The notes under the pieces: model-generated
The model's input: only the letters and a program-made list of their open reading frames with translations
Database searches by the model: none
Told to the model about the DNA's origin: nothing
Shown here: piece by piece, positions 17,386 through 26,700 of the stretch
Layout of the letters: each line of letters starts with the position of its first letter
Numbering within the stretch: the first letter of the stretch is position 1
Source of the DNA: Methanosarcina sp. KYL-1
Lineage (GTDB): Archaea; Halobacteriota; Methanosarcinia; Methanosarcinales; Methanosarcinaceae
NCBI RefSeq assembly: GCF_024372725.1
Contig: NZ_VOUA01000033.1
Location: 1-45,151 of the forward strand
Direction: 5' to 3'
DNA length: 45,151 nt
Translations under genes and position numbers: made by a program

Positions 17386-17811
17386 TTATTCTGCAAGTTT
17401 CTCTGCGTATTCTGCAGCGTAAAAGGCAAATGTATCAAAATCTTCCAGGTTTTCAGCTAGCAGTTTTCTTAATACGTCAGGGTCCAATTCTTCATATATA
17501 TGGACCAGAACATTTCTGAACCCTGCTGCAAAAGCGAATTCCTCTGCAAATTCTTTAGGGATTATTTTGTGCCTGCCAAGAATCCGAAAAACACTCCTAT
17601 AGTCTTCAGGCCTTTCAAACCCCTCTTTTGAGATGATGATTTCTCCGATGTCAATGGCACATTCAATTGCAAGCTGGAAATTTCTCTCGACTGCGGAACG
17701 TTTTTCATAATTGCTTTCGAGGTCCGTGCTGTCGGAATCTATTGATTTCAGGTAGTCCATACAGCGCTGCATGAAGTTTAACTTTCTAAAGATCTTATCT
17801 GCTGCTGACAT
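17386..17811 (-). CDS. hepT: HepT-family HEPN toxin
   Basis: A 141-residue all-helical protein of the HepT/DUF86 family, the RNase-like toxin of type VII HEPN-MNT systems. The signature R-x4-H-x-Y is present as RNVLVHIY near residue 98. The preceding gene is mntA, whose end it overlaps by 17 nt, the usual order and coupling for this pair. It is convergent with fpoO and its 3' end lies 66 bp from the fpoO stop. Pieces of a second hepT lie at 28703-28888 and 29351-29465. Confidence 0.9.
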   Translation of the reverse strand: MSAADKIFRKLNFMQRCMDYLKSIDSDSTDLESNYEKRSAVERNFQLAIECAIDIGEIIISKEGFERPEDYRSVFRILGRHKIIPKEFAEEFAFAAGFRNVLVHIYEELDPDVLRKLLAENLEDFDTFAFYAAEYAEKLAE

Positions 17812-18295
17812 TCGGAATACCTCTCTTCTCCCTTATTCGTTTCAGCAATTCCTTATTTAAAAAGTCTTCATGGTACTTTCTGTCCAGGTATCTGGACATT
17901 ACACGATGCTCCACGTCCAGTTTAAGGTCTTCGTTTCTGACTAATAACGGCACATTGGGCTTTATTACCTCAAAATTAATAACCGGTGAAGCATCATTCA
18001 TCACTACAAGGTCTACATGATCGGTTTTGAGGAAGGTTGCAAGCTCTCCCATTAATTCCAGGCGCTTTTCGATCCTCTCTCCTTTTGTAAGTTTGCCGGA
18101 AAGATACACAGCTATATCAATATCGCTTAACGGCCCTTCCGTGCCTTCGGCTGTCGAGCCGAAGAGATATGCAAGTTCAACATATTCCCGTGCCTTGAAA
18201 AATTCAGGGAGCACGGTACACAGAATCTCTTTCCCTCTCTTATGTGGTGTAGAGCCCATTGCATTCTTCTTTATGTCCTGTTCTTTCAAATACAT
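17795..18295 (-). CDS. mntA: MntA-family minimal nucleotidyltransferase antitoxin
   Basis: A 166-residue protein with the nucleotidyltransferase signature GS-x10-D-x-D, seen as FGSTAEGTEGPLSDIDIAV near residue 46, and a third acidic position in HVDLVVMN. In characterised pairs MntA neutralises HepT by adding AMP to the tyrosine of the R-x4-H-x-Y motif, which this HepT retains. ATG 18295 is chosen; a later ATG at residue 13 is possible. Its upstream region runs directly into the divergent fpoO copy, so promoter and copy share about 30 bp. Confidence 0.9.
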   Translation of the reverse strand: MYLKEQDIKKNAMGSTPHKRGKEILCTVLPEFFKAREYVELAYLFGSTAEGTEGPLSDIDIAVYLSGKLTKGERIEKRLELMGELATFLKTDHVDLVVMNDASPVINFEVIKPNVPLLVRNEDLKLDVEHRVMSRYLDRKYHEDFLNKELLKRIREKRGIPNVSSR

Positions 18296-18325
18296 TATGT
18301 TGCAGGTGTTGCAGGTAGGGTCATT

Positions 18326-18691
18326 GTGACATATTGTGATCTTTGCGGACGTGCAATCCCGACCGTAAACCCGGTCAGGGTCCTGCGCCCTCTCCTCAAG
18401 TTCGCCTACCCCGAAGGCGTCTGGGCAGGCCTCTGCGAGAACTGTCTCGAATCCGCCGACAAAACCCGCGTAAAAGTGGAAAAAGAGATCTTTACAGGCA
18501 CTTCCGACAAATGCGACCTCTGCGGCTCAAAAACCGACCTTTACGCTGCAGAAATGCACATCCCCGACTTCTCAAAAGAAATCGTAAAAAAGGATGCCAT
18601 GCTCTGAAAAAAATGCCTGGATGCAGCCGGTGAAACCTACGTGAAGTTCAAGAGGGAACAGCACGGGGAACACGGGCACTCGAAGCATTAA
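18326..18691 (+). pseudogene. fpoO: fpoO copy 2, full length with an in-frame TGA
   Basis: This copy begins GTG where fpoO has ATG and matches fpoO over its whole length, ending GHSKH-stop. A TGA at 18605-18607 replaces the TGT codon of the first cysteine of the fourth CxxC pair; beyond it the frame continues correctly as KKCLDAAGETYVKFKREQ to the normal stop. No other break is seen and the first three CxxC pairs are intact. Upstream there is no fpo-like AAGGAGGT site, so translation is doubtful. It is followed by a copy of the fpoO terminator. Confidence 0.85.
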
Positions 18692-18702
18692 AGTTGAGTT
18701 GG

Positions 18703-18738
18703 AGCTGCTTTTAAAGCGGCTTTTTTCTTATTTTTTTT
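18703..18738 (+). terminator. Terminator copy behind fpoO copy 2
   Basis: AGCTGCTT (18703-18710) pairs with AAGCGGCT (18714-18721), followed by a long T-rich run. It is homologous to the fpo terminator at 17331 and slightly longer in stem. Confidence 0.65.
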
Positions 18739-18799
18739 GGCGGGTGCTGGTAGCTTTATATCCCTCGCCAGTTTCTTTTTGACATAATTCCAAAGTTTC

Positions 18800-19840
18800 T
18801 TAAAACCATTTGTCAAGCTTTTGTTGGTTTTTTGCCTCAATTAAACGTGAATAATAGAAGTTGTCGACTTTTATCTTTTCTTTCGTTCTAACATTGCCTT
18901 GAAGGTCTAGATAAGTAATAACTTCCTCCGGTGTCATTTTATCTTTTGGAAAAAACGATATCTGGTATGTCCTATAGTAATTACTTTTGTAGTAATTTCC
19001 TATCATCTGTCCTTTTTGACTCTTTTTGCGATCCAAAAGTTTACGCAATGTTGGTTTGAAAAGTTCACAAACTTCTTTTTTTCTTGAATTATTTGACGAG
19101 TTATGGATAGTTGAAAAAGTTGCTCCAAGAATCAAGTCGATCAATTGAATAAATTGGGATTCATCTGACTTGCTTTCTCTATGGTCTGAGTCGATAAATT
19201 TTATTTCGTCACAGTTTATGCTCAACTTATCTATTGCGAATTCGGTTTGTTGAATTGGGTGCCAAGGGAAAAAATCATGGTATTCTTGACTTCCTCTGTC
19301 ATGAAATATAGAATTCACGACAATATTGGAGTAATCTTTAAAAAAATAGTTTAAACCGCTCATTAAAACAGTTCTATAAAATCGGTTATAGATGTTAAGT
19401 TCTATTTTTCCGCCACTACCAAATTCTCTGTAATCTATGTTTGAAAGATTTATTCCCAGAATATTAAAGTATAACATTTTTCGGTGCTTTTGACAAGCTT
19501 CCCTGTTGATAAAATTGATCCAATTTTTTGCTATCATGTATCTAGCACTTGATCTGTGAATTTCTTTGAAATGAATCTCAGTATCATTATCTTCATGAAA
19601 CTTACATCTATCAGGACAGCATGAATCTGAGACATTCCAATGGTGATTTTTTATGCACCGCAGATCTTTCAAGTTTGTCAAAACATCCTCTTTGCAATCT
19701 TTAGGGACAAAGAGAGCTCCGAGGTACATCCATTTTGTATTATCAAAAGGGTCTACGCTACTGAAAATTTCATCAGAATAAATCTCAAGTTCGATATTTC
19801 CGTTTAAGTACGTGGAAAATTTGCCTCCGTCACTTATCAA
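18800..19840 (-). CDS. DUF3800-like protein, putative nuclease
   Basis: A 346-residue soluble protein. Near the N-terminus EIYSDEIFSS resembles the D-E-S/G motif of DUF3800 proteins, and near residue 228 ESQFIQLIDLILGA matches their closing E-x-x-x-x-Q-x-x-D-L-I block. DUF3800 has been predicted to have an RNase H-like fold and often occurs in defence regions. A CCPDRC...H cluster near residue 75 may bind metal. The start is TTG 19840 because no ATG precedes the first motif. A TATA-like ATATAC (around 19870-19880) lies roughly 30 nt upstream, so the message may be leaderless. Composition is clearly more AT-rich than fpo, suggesting transfer. Confidence 0.6.
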   Translation of the reverse strand: MISDGGKFSTYLNGNIELEIYSDEIFSSVDPFDNTKWMYLGALFVPKDCKEDVLTNLKDLRCIKNHHWNVSDSCCPDRCKFHEDNDTEIHFKEIHRSSARYMIAKNWINFINREACQKHRKMLYFNILGINLSNIDYREFGSGGKIELNIYNRFYRTVLMSGLNYFFKDYSNIVVNSIFHDRGSQEYHDFFPWHPIQQTEFAIDKLSINCDEIKFIDSDHRESKSDESQFIQLIDLILGATFSTIHNSSNNSRKKEVCELFKPTLRKLLDRKKSQKGQMIGNYYKSNYYRTYQISFFPKDKMTPEEVITYLDLQGNVRTKEKIKVDNFYYSRLIEAKNQQKLDKWF

Positions 19841-19943
19841 GTTTAATTTTTTTGCTTTGTATTTCTTACAGTATATTGAGCAGTTATTAATCTTTCTTTA
19901 TGTTGTGAGGTTTGGACATATTTGAGGTCTGTTCCAAATTTAT

Positions 19944-20174
19944 GTGACGATCTATGTAAAAGTGGAAAAAGAAGAACTTGCAGGCACCCCCGGCAAATGC
20001 ACCCTCTGCGGCACAAAAACCGACCTCTACGCCGTGGAAATGCACATCCCCAACTTCTCAAAAGGTGTCATGACTGAAAACGCAATGCTCTGCGAGAAGT
20101 GTTTAAAGGCAGCCGGTGAAAGCTACGTCAAGTTTAAAAGAGAACAGGCGGAGCACGGGCACGGGCATCATTAA
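19944..20174 (+). pseudogene. fpoO: fpoO copy 3, C-terminal part only
   Basis: Homology starts at 19956 (codon for V in TRVKVEKE of the full protein) and runs to the stop, keeping CTLC, CEKC and HGHGHH. The frame is open from a GTG at 19944, whose first codons are unrelated sequence, and no ribosome site is evident. The N-terminal half with two CxxC pairs is missing, so a working FpoO is unlikely. It is about 91% identical (20 differences in 219 positions, hand count) to the same part of copy 4 at 28971-29189, with no length difference. Confidence 0.8.
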
Positions 20175-20184
20175 GTGGATTTGA

Positions 20185-20215
20185 AGCTGCTGTTAAGGCG
20201 GCTTTTTTCTTTTTT
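20185..20215 (+). terminator. Terminator copy behind fpoO copy 3
   Basis: AGCTGCT (20185-20191) pairs with GGCGGCT ending at 20203, then a run rich in T. It is homologous to the fpo terminator. Confidence 0.6.
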
Positions 20216-20754
20216 TTGTTTTTTGATGGGTGCTTTTATCCTGAAGGTTCCTATTGGTTCGCTTTTAATTTCATTTTCTCGACTGCTTTGATTTATTATC
20301 AACATCAAAAGCATTTTCATCTTTTTATATTTCTATATTTTATACTCTTTCTCTAAAAAACGAAACATTTATCTATTCTTATTCTATACAACAGTATAAA
20401 ATATTTTATTTATTATATACACATTTTATATATGTACACTGTTGGTATGTTCCGGAAAAGAGGAAGACATAGAGGGGGATTAGAAAGGAAATTTTGACTA
20501 CATGGGATGCCTCCGTTTGGTGGGGTATATAGAGATGAATGATTTTTTTCATGATGAAACCAGCCAAGAAGTTTCATCGAGTCATGGGTTTGATGGCAGC
20601 AGTTAAAAAATGTGAGGATGAAGATTTGAAGGTCTGAGTGATTAGAGATTGAAATTGTTTGTCTAATTTTTCATAAAATAATCTGGAAGGGCTTCTGATA
20701 AAGTACTGAGTTATGTTCTGTATTTTTGATCTTTGAAAATAGGGGTGATATTTG
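20216..20754. other. Intergenic region before the RHS gene with a trace of hepT
   Basis: The first 80 bp resemble the DNA after fpoO copy 4 (GTGCTTTT, GAAGGT, CTATTGGTT, TTCTCGACTGC). The last motif corresponds to the AVEK codons of hepT on the minus strand. From 20340 to 20450 the DNA is very AT-rich with TATA-like TTTATATATG near 20425. A 28-codon frame at 20551-20637 has no ribosome site and no known match. GGGGTGAT precedes the RHS start. Confidence 0.5.
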
Positions 20755-23700
20755 ATGAAAACAAATCGGAAAATAATTTGTTTACCTTTACTTGTTGTTT
20801 TTCTGACGATGATTACAGGGACGGCAATAGCTGATGACGTTAACGTGGAATTAGTTAGTCACCTTGACGGAGAGGTTTACGATGTGGAGGTAGTTGGGGA
20901 TTATGCATATATTGGAACGGGGCAGGAACTTGTTATATTTGACATCAGTGACGCATTCAATCCATCAGAAGTGGGGAGGGTGCTTACACCATCGATAGTA
21001 TTTGGTGTTGCTGTGGCAGGCAGCTATGCCTATGTAGTCTCTAGTGGTCTTGTTATTGTGGATGTCACAAACCCAGCAGCACCAACCCTTGCAGGCAGTT
21101 ATGATACTGTTGATACTGTTGGTCATGGTGTTGCTGTGGCAGGCAGCTATGCCTATGTAACCTCTAGTAGCAATGGTCTTGTTATTGTGGATGTCACCAC
21201 CCCATCCGCACCAACCCTTGCAGGCAGTTATTATACTCGTTGTCCACTTTGTGTCGCTGTTGCAGGCAATTATGCCTACGTAGCCGATTGGGACAATGGT
21301 CTTGTTATTGTGGATGTCACCACCCCATCCGCACCAACCCTTACAGGTAGTTATGATACTGCTGGTTATGCAGAGGGTGTTGCTGTGGCAGGCAATTATG
21401 CCTACATAGCCTCTGGTAGCAATGGTCTTGTTATTGTGGATGTCACCACCCCATCCGCACCAACCCTTGCAGGCAGTTATGATACTGCTGGTTATGCACG
21501 TGGTGTTGCGGTGGCAGGAAATTATGCATACGTAGCCGATTCTTACAATGGTCTTGTCATTGTGGATGTCACAGATCCAGCAGCACCAACTATCGCAGGC
21601 AGTTATGATACTGCTGGTTATGCAGAGGGTGTTGCTGTGGCAGGCAATTATGCCTATGTAGCCGATAATACCAATGGTCTTGTGATTTTGCGAACTGATA
21701 TCCAAGATCAGGGACCAACTGATGAATCTTTAGTCCAGGTAGAAGGCAGTCCCGAAGTCTACTGGTTCCAGAATAACAAACTTTACTGGGTGACCGATTG
21801 GGAAATAATCAACCAGATGGCAGGTGTGTCGGGCTGGGACAGCGTGAACACCCTGCCAGCCGGTGACTTTGATCCTGCGGATTATTCACAGGGTCCACGT
21901 TTTATCAGTACGGAATCGATTTCTGATGGGCTGCTTATCAGGGAACTGGGTGATTACAAAGTTTATTTGATTGAAAACGGGAAGAAACGCCATATTACAT
22001 CTCCTGAAGCTCTTGAATGGAACGGATACAGTTTTGATGATGTCATAGATGTATCTCCATCAATTATCGGAATGTTCTCATCAGGGAGTGAAATCAGCAA
22101 CGATAAAACCCTGCTTCAAAGAGAAGGACTTCCCGATATCTACTGGCTTCAGAACAACAAACTATACTGGGTCACAGACTGGGACGTGATCAATAAGATG
22201 TCAGATGTCCCCGGTTGGGATCACGTGAACACTCTACCATCAAGCATGTTCAACCCGGAGGATTATGAGCAAGGACCCAGGTTTATTAGTACAGGAATAG
22301 AGTCGGATGGTTTGTTAATCCAAGAACAGGGATACCCTGAGGTATATCTTATTCTTGGTGGTGAAAAGCATCACTTTACTTCTCCTGAGGCATTCTTGGA
22401 GAGTGGATACAGCTTTGATGATGTGATAAGTGTATCAACAGAAATACTTGCAACATTTAAATCTGGAAGTGATGTAAGCAAATCTTCTTCTGTTCATAAT
22501 ATCGATAAAGGCACTGACTACACTTCAATACAAGCTGCTATTAATGATGCAAGTTCAGGTGATGAAATACATGTGGATAGTGGCACATATGTTGAATATG
22601 TTAGAATAGATAAGAGCTTAATATTAAAAGGTGATAGCGCGGATACAGTAAAAGTAGTGTCACCTTCAGGCTATTCTGTTTTTGGTGTTGCAACTAATGA
22701 TGGACGAGTCACAATTAGTGGATTCACAGTAACAGGAGCAGATTTTGATGGTACTGGCCCTGCTGCAGGAATTAAATGTTCTTCTTCAGATTGCATAATA
22801 TCAGACAATATCCTTTATAACAATAATTGTGGAATTCAATGCCTTGTAGAGTGGGGTTCTCAAGGAACATTAACCATAATTAATAACACATTTGATTCAA
22901 ATAGACTTGGCACATATATACATAAATCAAATGTGTTATTAATTGGTAATAAAGCCGTATCAAACGAATGGGGTCTACATGTAGGTGGTAAAGACAATGT
23001 TATAAAAGACAACATTGCAAACTCTAATAGCATTGGTTTATTTATCGGACAAAATTCAATGAATAATACTTTAATAAATAATACTGCAAATTCAAATGCT
23101 GATTATGGCTTCCAAATTCAAAGCTCCTCCTATATTGAACTTATTAACAATACCGCAGATTCCAACGGAGGATGTGGGATCTACTTACAATTTTTTGCGA
23201 ATGGTACATACCACAATCTTCTGTATCATAATAATCTAATTAACAATGGTTATAATCTAATTACCAATAATTATACTAACGCTATAGATGCAAATATTTT
23301 TGATTCCACCGGTTATACATGGAACACGTGGGATAATGATTACCCATCAGGTGGCAATTACTGGAGCGATTACACTGGTTCTGATAATTTCAAAGGTCCA
23401 AATCAAGATCAACCTGGCAGTGATGGCATCGGTGATACCCCCTACCCGATCCCGGGCGGCAGCAGTGTGGATAGATATCCGCTGATGGCACCATATTCTT
23501 CAACCCCGCCTTCATCATCTATGCAAGATAAATCTCTTCTCCAGGTGCAAGGCAGTCCAGATGTCTACTGGTTCCAGAACAACAAACTTTACTGGGTGAC
23601 CGATTGGGATATAATCAACCAGATGTCAGGTGTGCCGGGCTGGGACAGTGTGAACACCCTGCCAGCCAGTGACTTTGACCCAGCGGATTATTCACAGGGT

Positions 23701-26700
23701 CCACGTTTCATCAGTACGGAATCGATTTCTGATGGGCTGCTTATCAGGGAAGTGGGAGATTACAAAGTTTATTTGATTGAAAATGGGAAGAAACGTCACT
23801 TTACATCTCCTGAAGCTCTCGAATGGAATGGATTCAGTTTTGATGATGTCATAGACGTTTCTTCGTCGATAATAAACATGTTTCCAGAGGGAAACGAGAT
23901 AAATATTAATGAACCAATTTTTGAGATCATTAAACCAGGTGCCTTTTTAGAAGGAACTTTTGATCAATACAATTACGGTTCGTACCCCATGATTATGGAA
24001 GTTACAGATGTAGATGGACTGGAATTTAGTGGAATACTTTACTGGCCAGATCTTGGGGATAGTAAAACTAAGTTTACAGGTACAATTGATCCAAACTTAA
24101 ATCAAGCTTGGTTTACGGAATACGAACAAATACAGGGGTCATCTTCCATAGTTCTTAATGGGGATTATTATGCGGAACTAAAAGGTGATACTCTCAGCGG
24201 GTACTGGAACTGGCCAAATGGTGGAGAAGGGGGTACTTTTTGGATATCTCCTTCTTCTGGTAACATAGATGAAGATAACGAAGCTATAAGTGCTACTTAT
24301 GGCGGTCCTTCAGAATCAAACAGTCTTCATTCCGATGATCCGATAAACATGGGAACTGGTAGTTACTTCTACAATCACCAAGACATCTACATCCCCGGGC
24401 AGGGTCTACCTTTGGCAATTACACGTTCATATAATTCCATGGATGATTATAACGGGCCACTAGGTCATGGCTGGACATTCAATTACAATATGAATTTGAT
24501 CGTTTCAGCTACTGGTGATGTAACGGTCATGAGAGAAAGTGGCAGAAGGGACAGGTATACACTGAATACAGACGGGACCTATTCCGCACCACTGGGTGTC
24601 TTTGATACTTTAACCAAAAACCCGGATGGAACCTATATTTTAACAGGAAAGGACAGGACACGGTATAACTTTGGCCCAGATGGAAAACTTACCAGTATAA
24701 TAGACAAAAACGATAACCAAGTAAGTTTAACGTATACTGGAGACTATCTGACAGAAGTTACCGATGCTTCTGGCCGGGAGCTGATTCTGGCCTATGATAC
24801 AGAGGGTCACATCATTTCGATCACCGATCCGATAGGCAGGGTATGGAGCTATTCATATGATAGCCAGGGTAATCTGATCGAATGTCTGAATCCCATGGGC
24901 GGTCAATTCAGTTACACATATGATGAAAATAACTGGATGACATCAATAACCGATCCTCTTGGAAATCAGATCATGGCAAATACCTATGATGATGAAGGAC
25001 GCGTGATCAGTCAGAGCAATGCCCTTGGATCGGTCTATACTTTCGATTATGATACAGAGAACCAAAGGACTACTGAAACTGATCCCTTTGGCAATACTAA
25101 GGTCTATGCATACGATGAACACTTCTGGGGACTGAGTGAAACCGACCAGCTCGGGAACACAGTAACTTATGCCTATGACGAAGATGGTAATAGGATCAGT
25201 GTGACCAATGAGAATGGCCAGACCAGCACATTTGCATATGATGAAAATGGTGATGTTATCGGCATCACTGATCCGCTGGGTTATACTACATCCATGGCAT
25301 ATGATTCAGAAGACAATCTGATAAGTCTTACAGATGCACTGGGTCGGCAGATGTCCCTGGAGTATAATAGCAATAATGACCTTAGCAAAATAATCAATGC
25401 TCTGGGTTATGAGTTTGTTTTTACTTATGATCTGCACGGACAGCTTATAAGCAGCACGGATGCCAACGGTAACACTGCAACCTTTGCCTATAACGCCAAC
25501 GGAGACAAAATTAGTGTTGTTGATGCCCTGGGTAACACTGCATCTCTAACTTATGACATGATAGGCCGGGTTACCAGCATAACCGATGCCAATGGCAACA
25601 CATACACATTACAATACGATGTCCTTGACAGGGTCATAAGCGTTACCGACCCACTTGGAAATACTGCAACCAGTACATATGATGCGGCTGGAAATATGAT
25701 TTGTCTTACCGATGCTTCAGGAAGCGCAACAACGTATTCCTATGACCCCTTATACAATTTGCTTGAGGTAACGAACGCCGTAGGTGATTCTGTTAGCTTT
25801 ACATATGATGCCGTTGGCAACATGATCGCAGTTACAGATGCAAAGGATCAGACCACAAACATCAACTACGATCCCCTGAATCGCCCCGTTTCTGTTACCG
25901 ACCCATTGGGTTATATTTCAACAGTTGAATATGATGCCGTTGGTAACGGTATCAGCTTTACGGATGCTGCCGGAAGCGTGACAACATACTCTTATGACCT
26001 GCTTAATAGGTTGATCGAGGTTACGGATGCAATGGGTGGATCAGTGATCTATGAGTATGATGTTGTGGGCAATATGGTTTCTATGACAGATGCAAACGGG
26101 CATACCACGAGTTACGCCTATGATTCATTGGATCGTCCTGTCTCTGCAACCGATCCGTTGGGATACACTACGAGTAACACCTATGATGCCGTTGGCAACA
26201 TGGTCAGCCTCACCGATGCAAATGGTGAGACAACAACTTACAGTTACGATGCTGTTGATCGTCTGGTGCAGATCTCCTATCCGGATGGTCAAAATGTGAT
26301 ATATGGCCATGATGGCCTGGGTAACCGCCTCACCATGCAGGATAGCCATGGAGTAACGAACTATGAGTATGACAGCCTGAACCGCTTGCTCAGTGTCCTC
26401 GATTCCGACTCAGAACAGGTGAGCTACACCTATGACGAATCCGGTAACCGTGCTGAAATTACATATCCTGATGGAAAGGTTGCCTCTTACATATATGACG
26501 ATATAAACAGGCTCATTGGCGTGACTGGTCGGGATGGTTTGATCACAGGCTATGCATATGATACAAACGGTAACCTGATAAATATGACCTATCCAAACGG
26601 TATGTCCACAGACTATGTTTATGATGCAAATGACAGACTCGTCAGGCTTATCAATAAAAATGAAACCCAGGTAGTCTCGAGTTTTGAGTACACTCTGGAT

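Noticed and set aside
18605-18607. TGA as selenocysteine in fpoO copy 2
   Set aside because: The replacement of Cys by TGA is suggestive, but Methanosarcina are not known to make selenoproteins and no insertion element is seen after the gene.
20551-20637. 28-codon frame (MMKPAKKFHRVMG)
   Set aside because: No ribosome site, and no family recognised. It may be a relic but cannot be supported.
20965-21705. 246-codon minus-strand frame with regular repeats
   Set aside because: It is the antisense image of the LVIVD repeats in the RHS gene. Its Cys/Ile-rich repeats arise from the repeated plus-strand codons.
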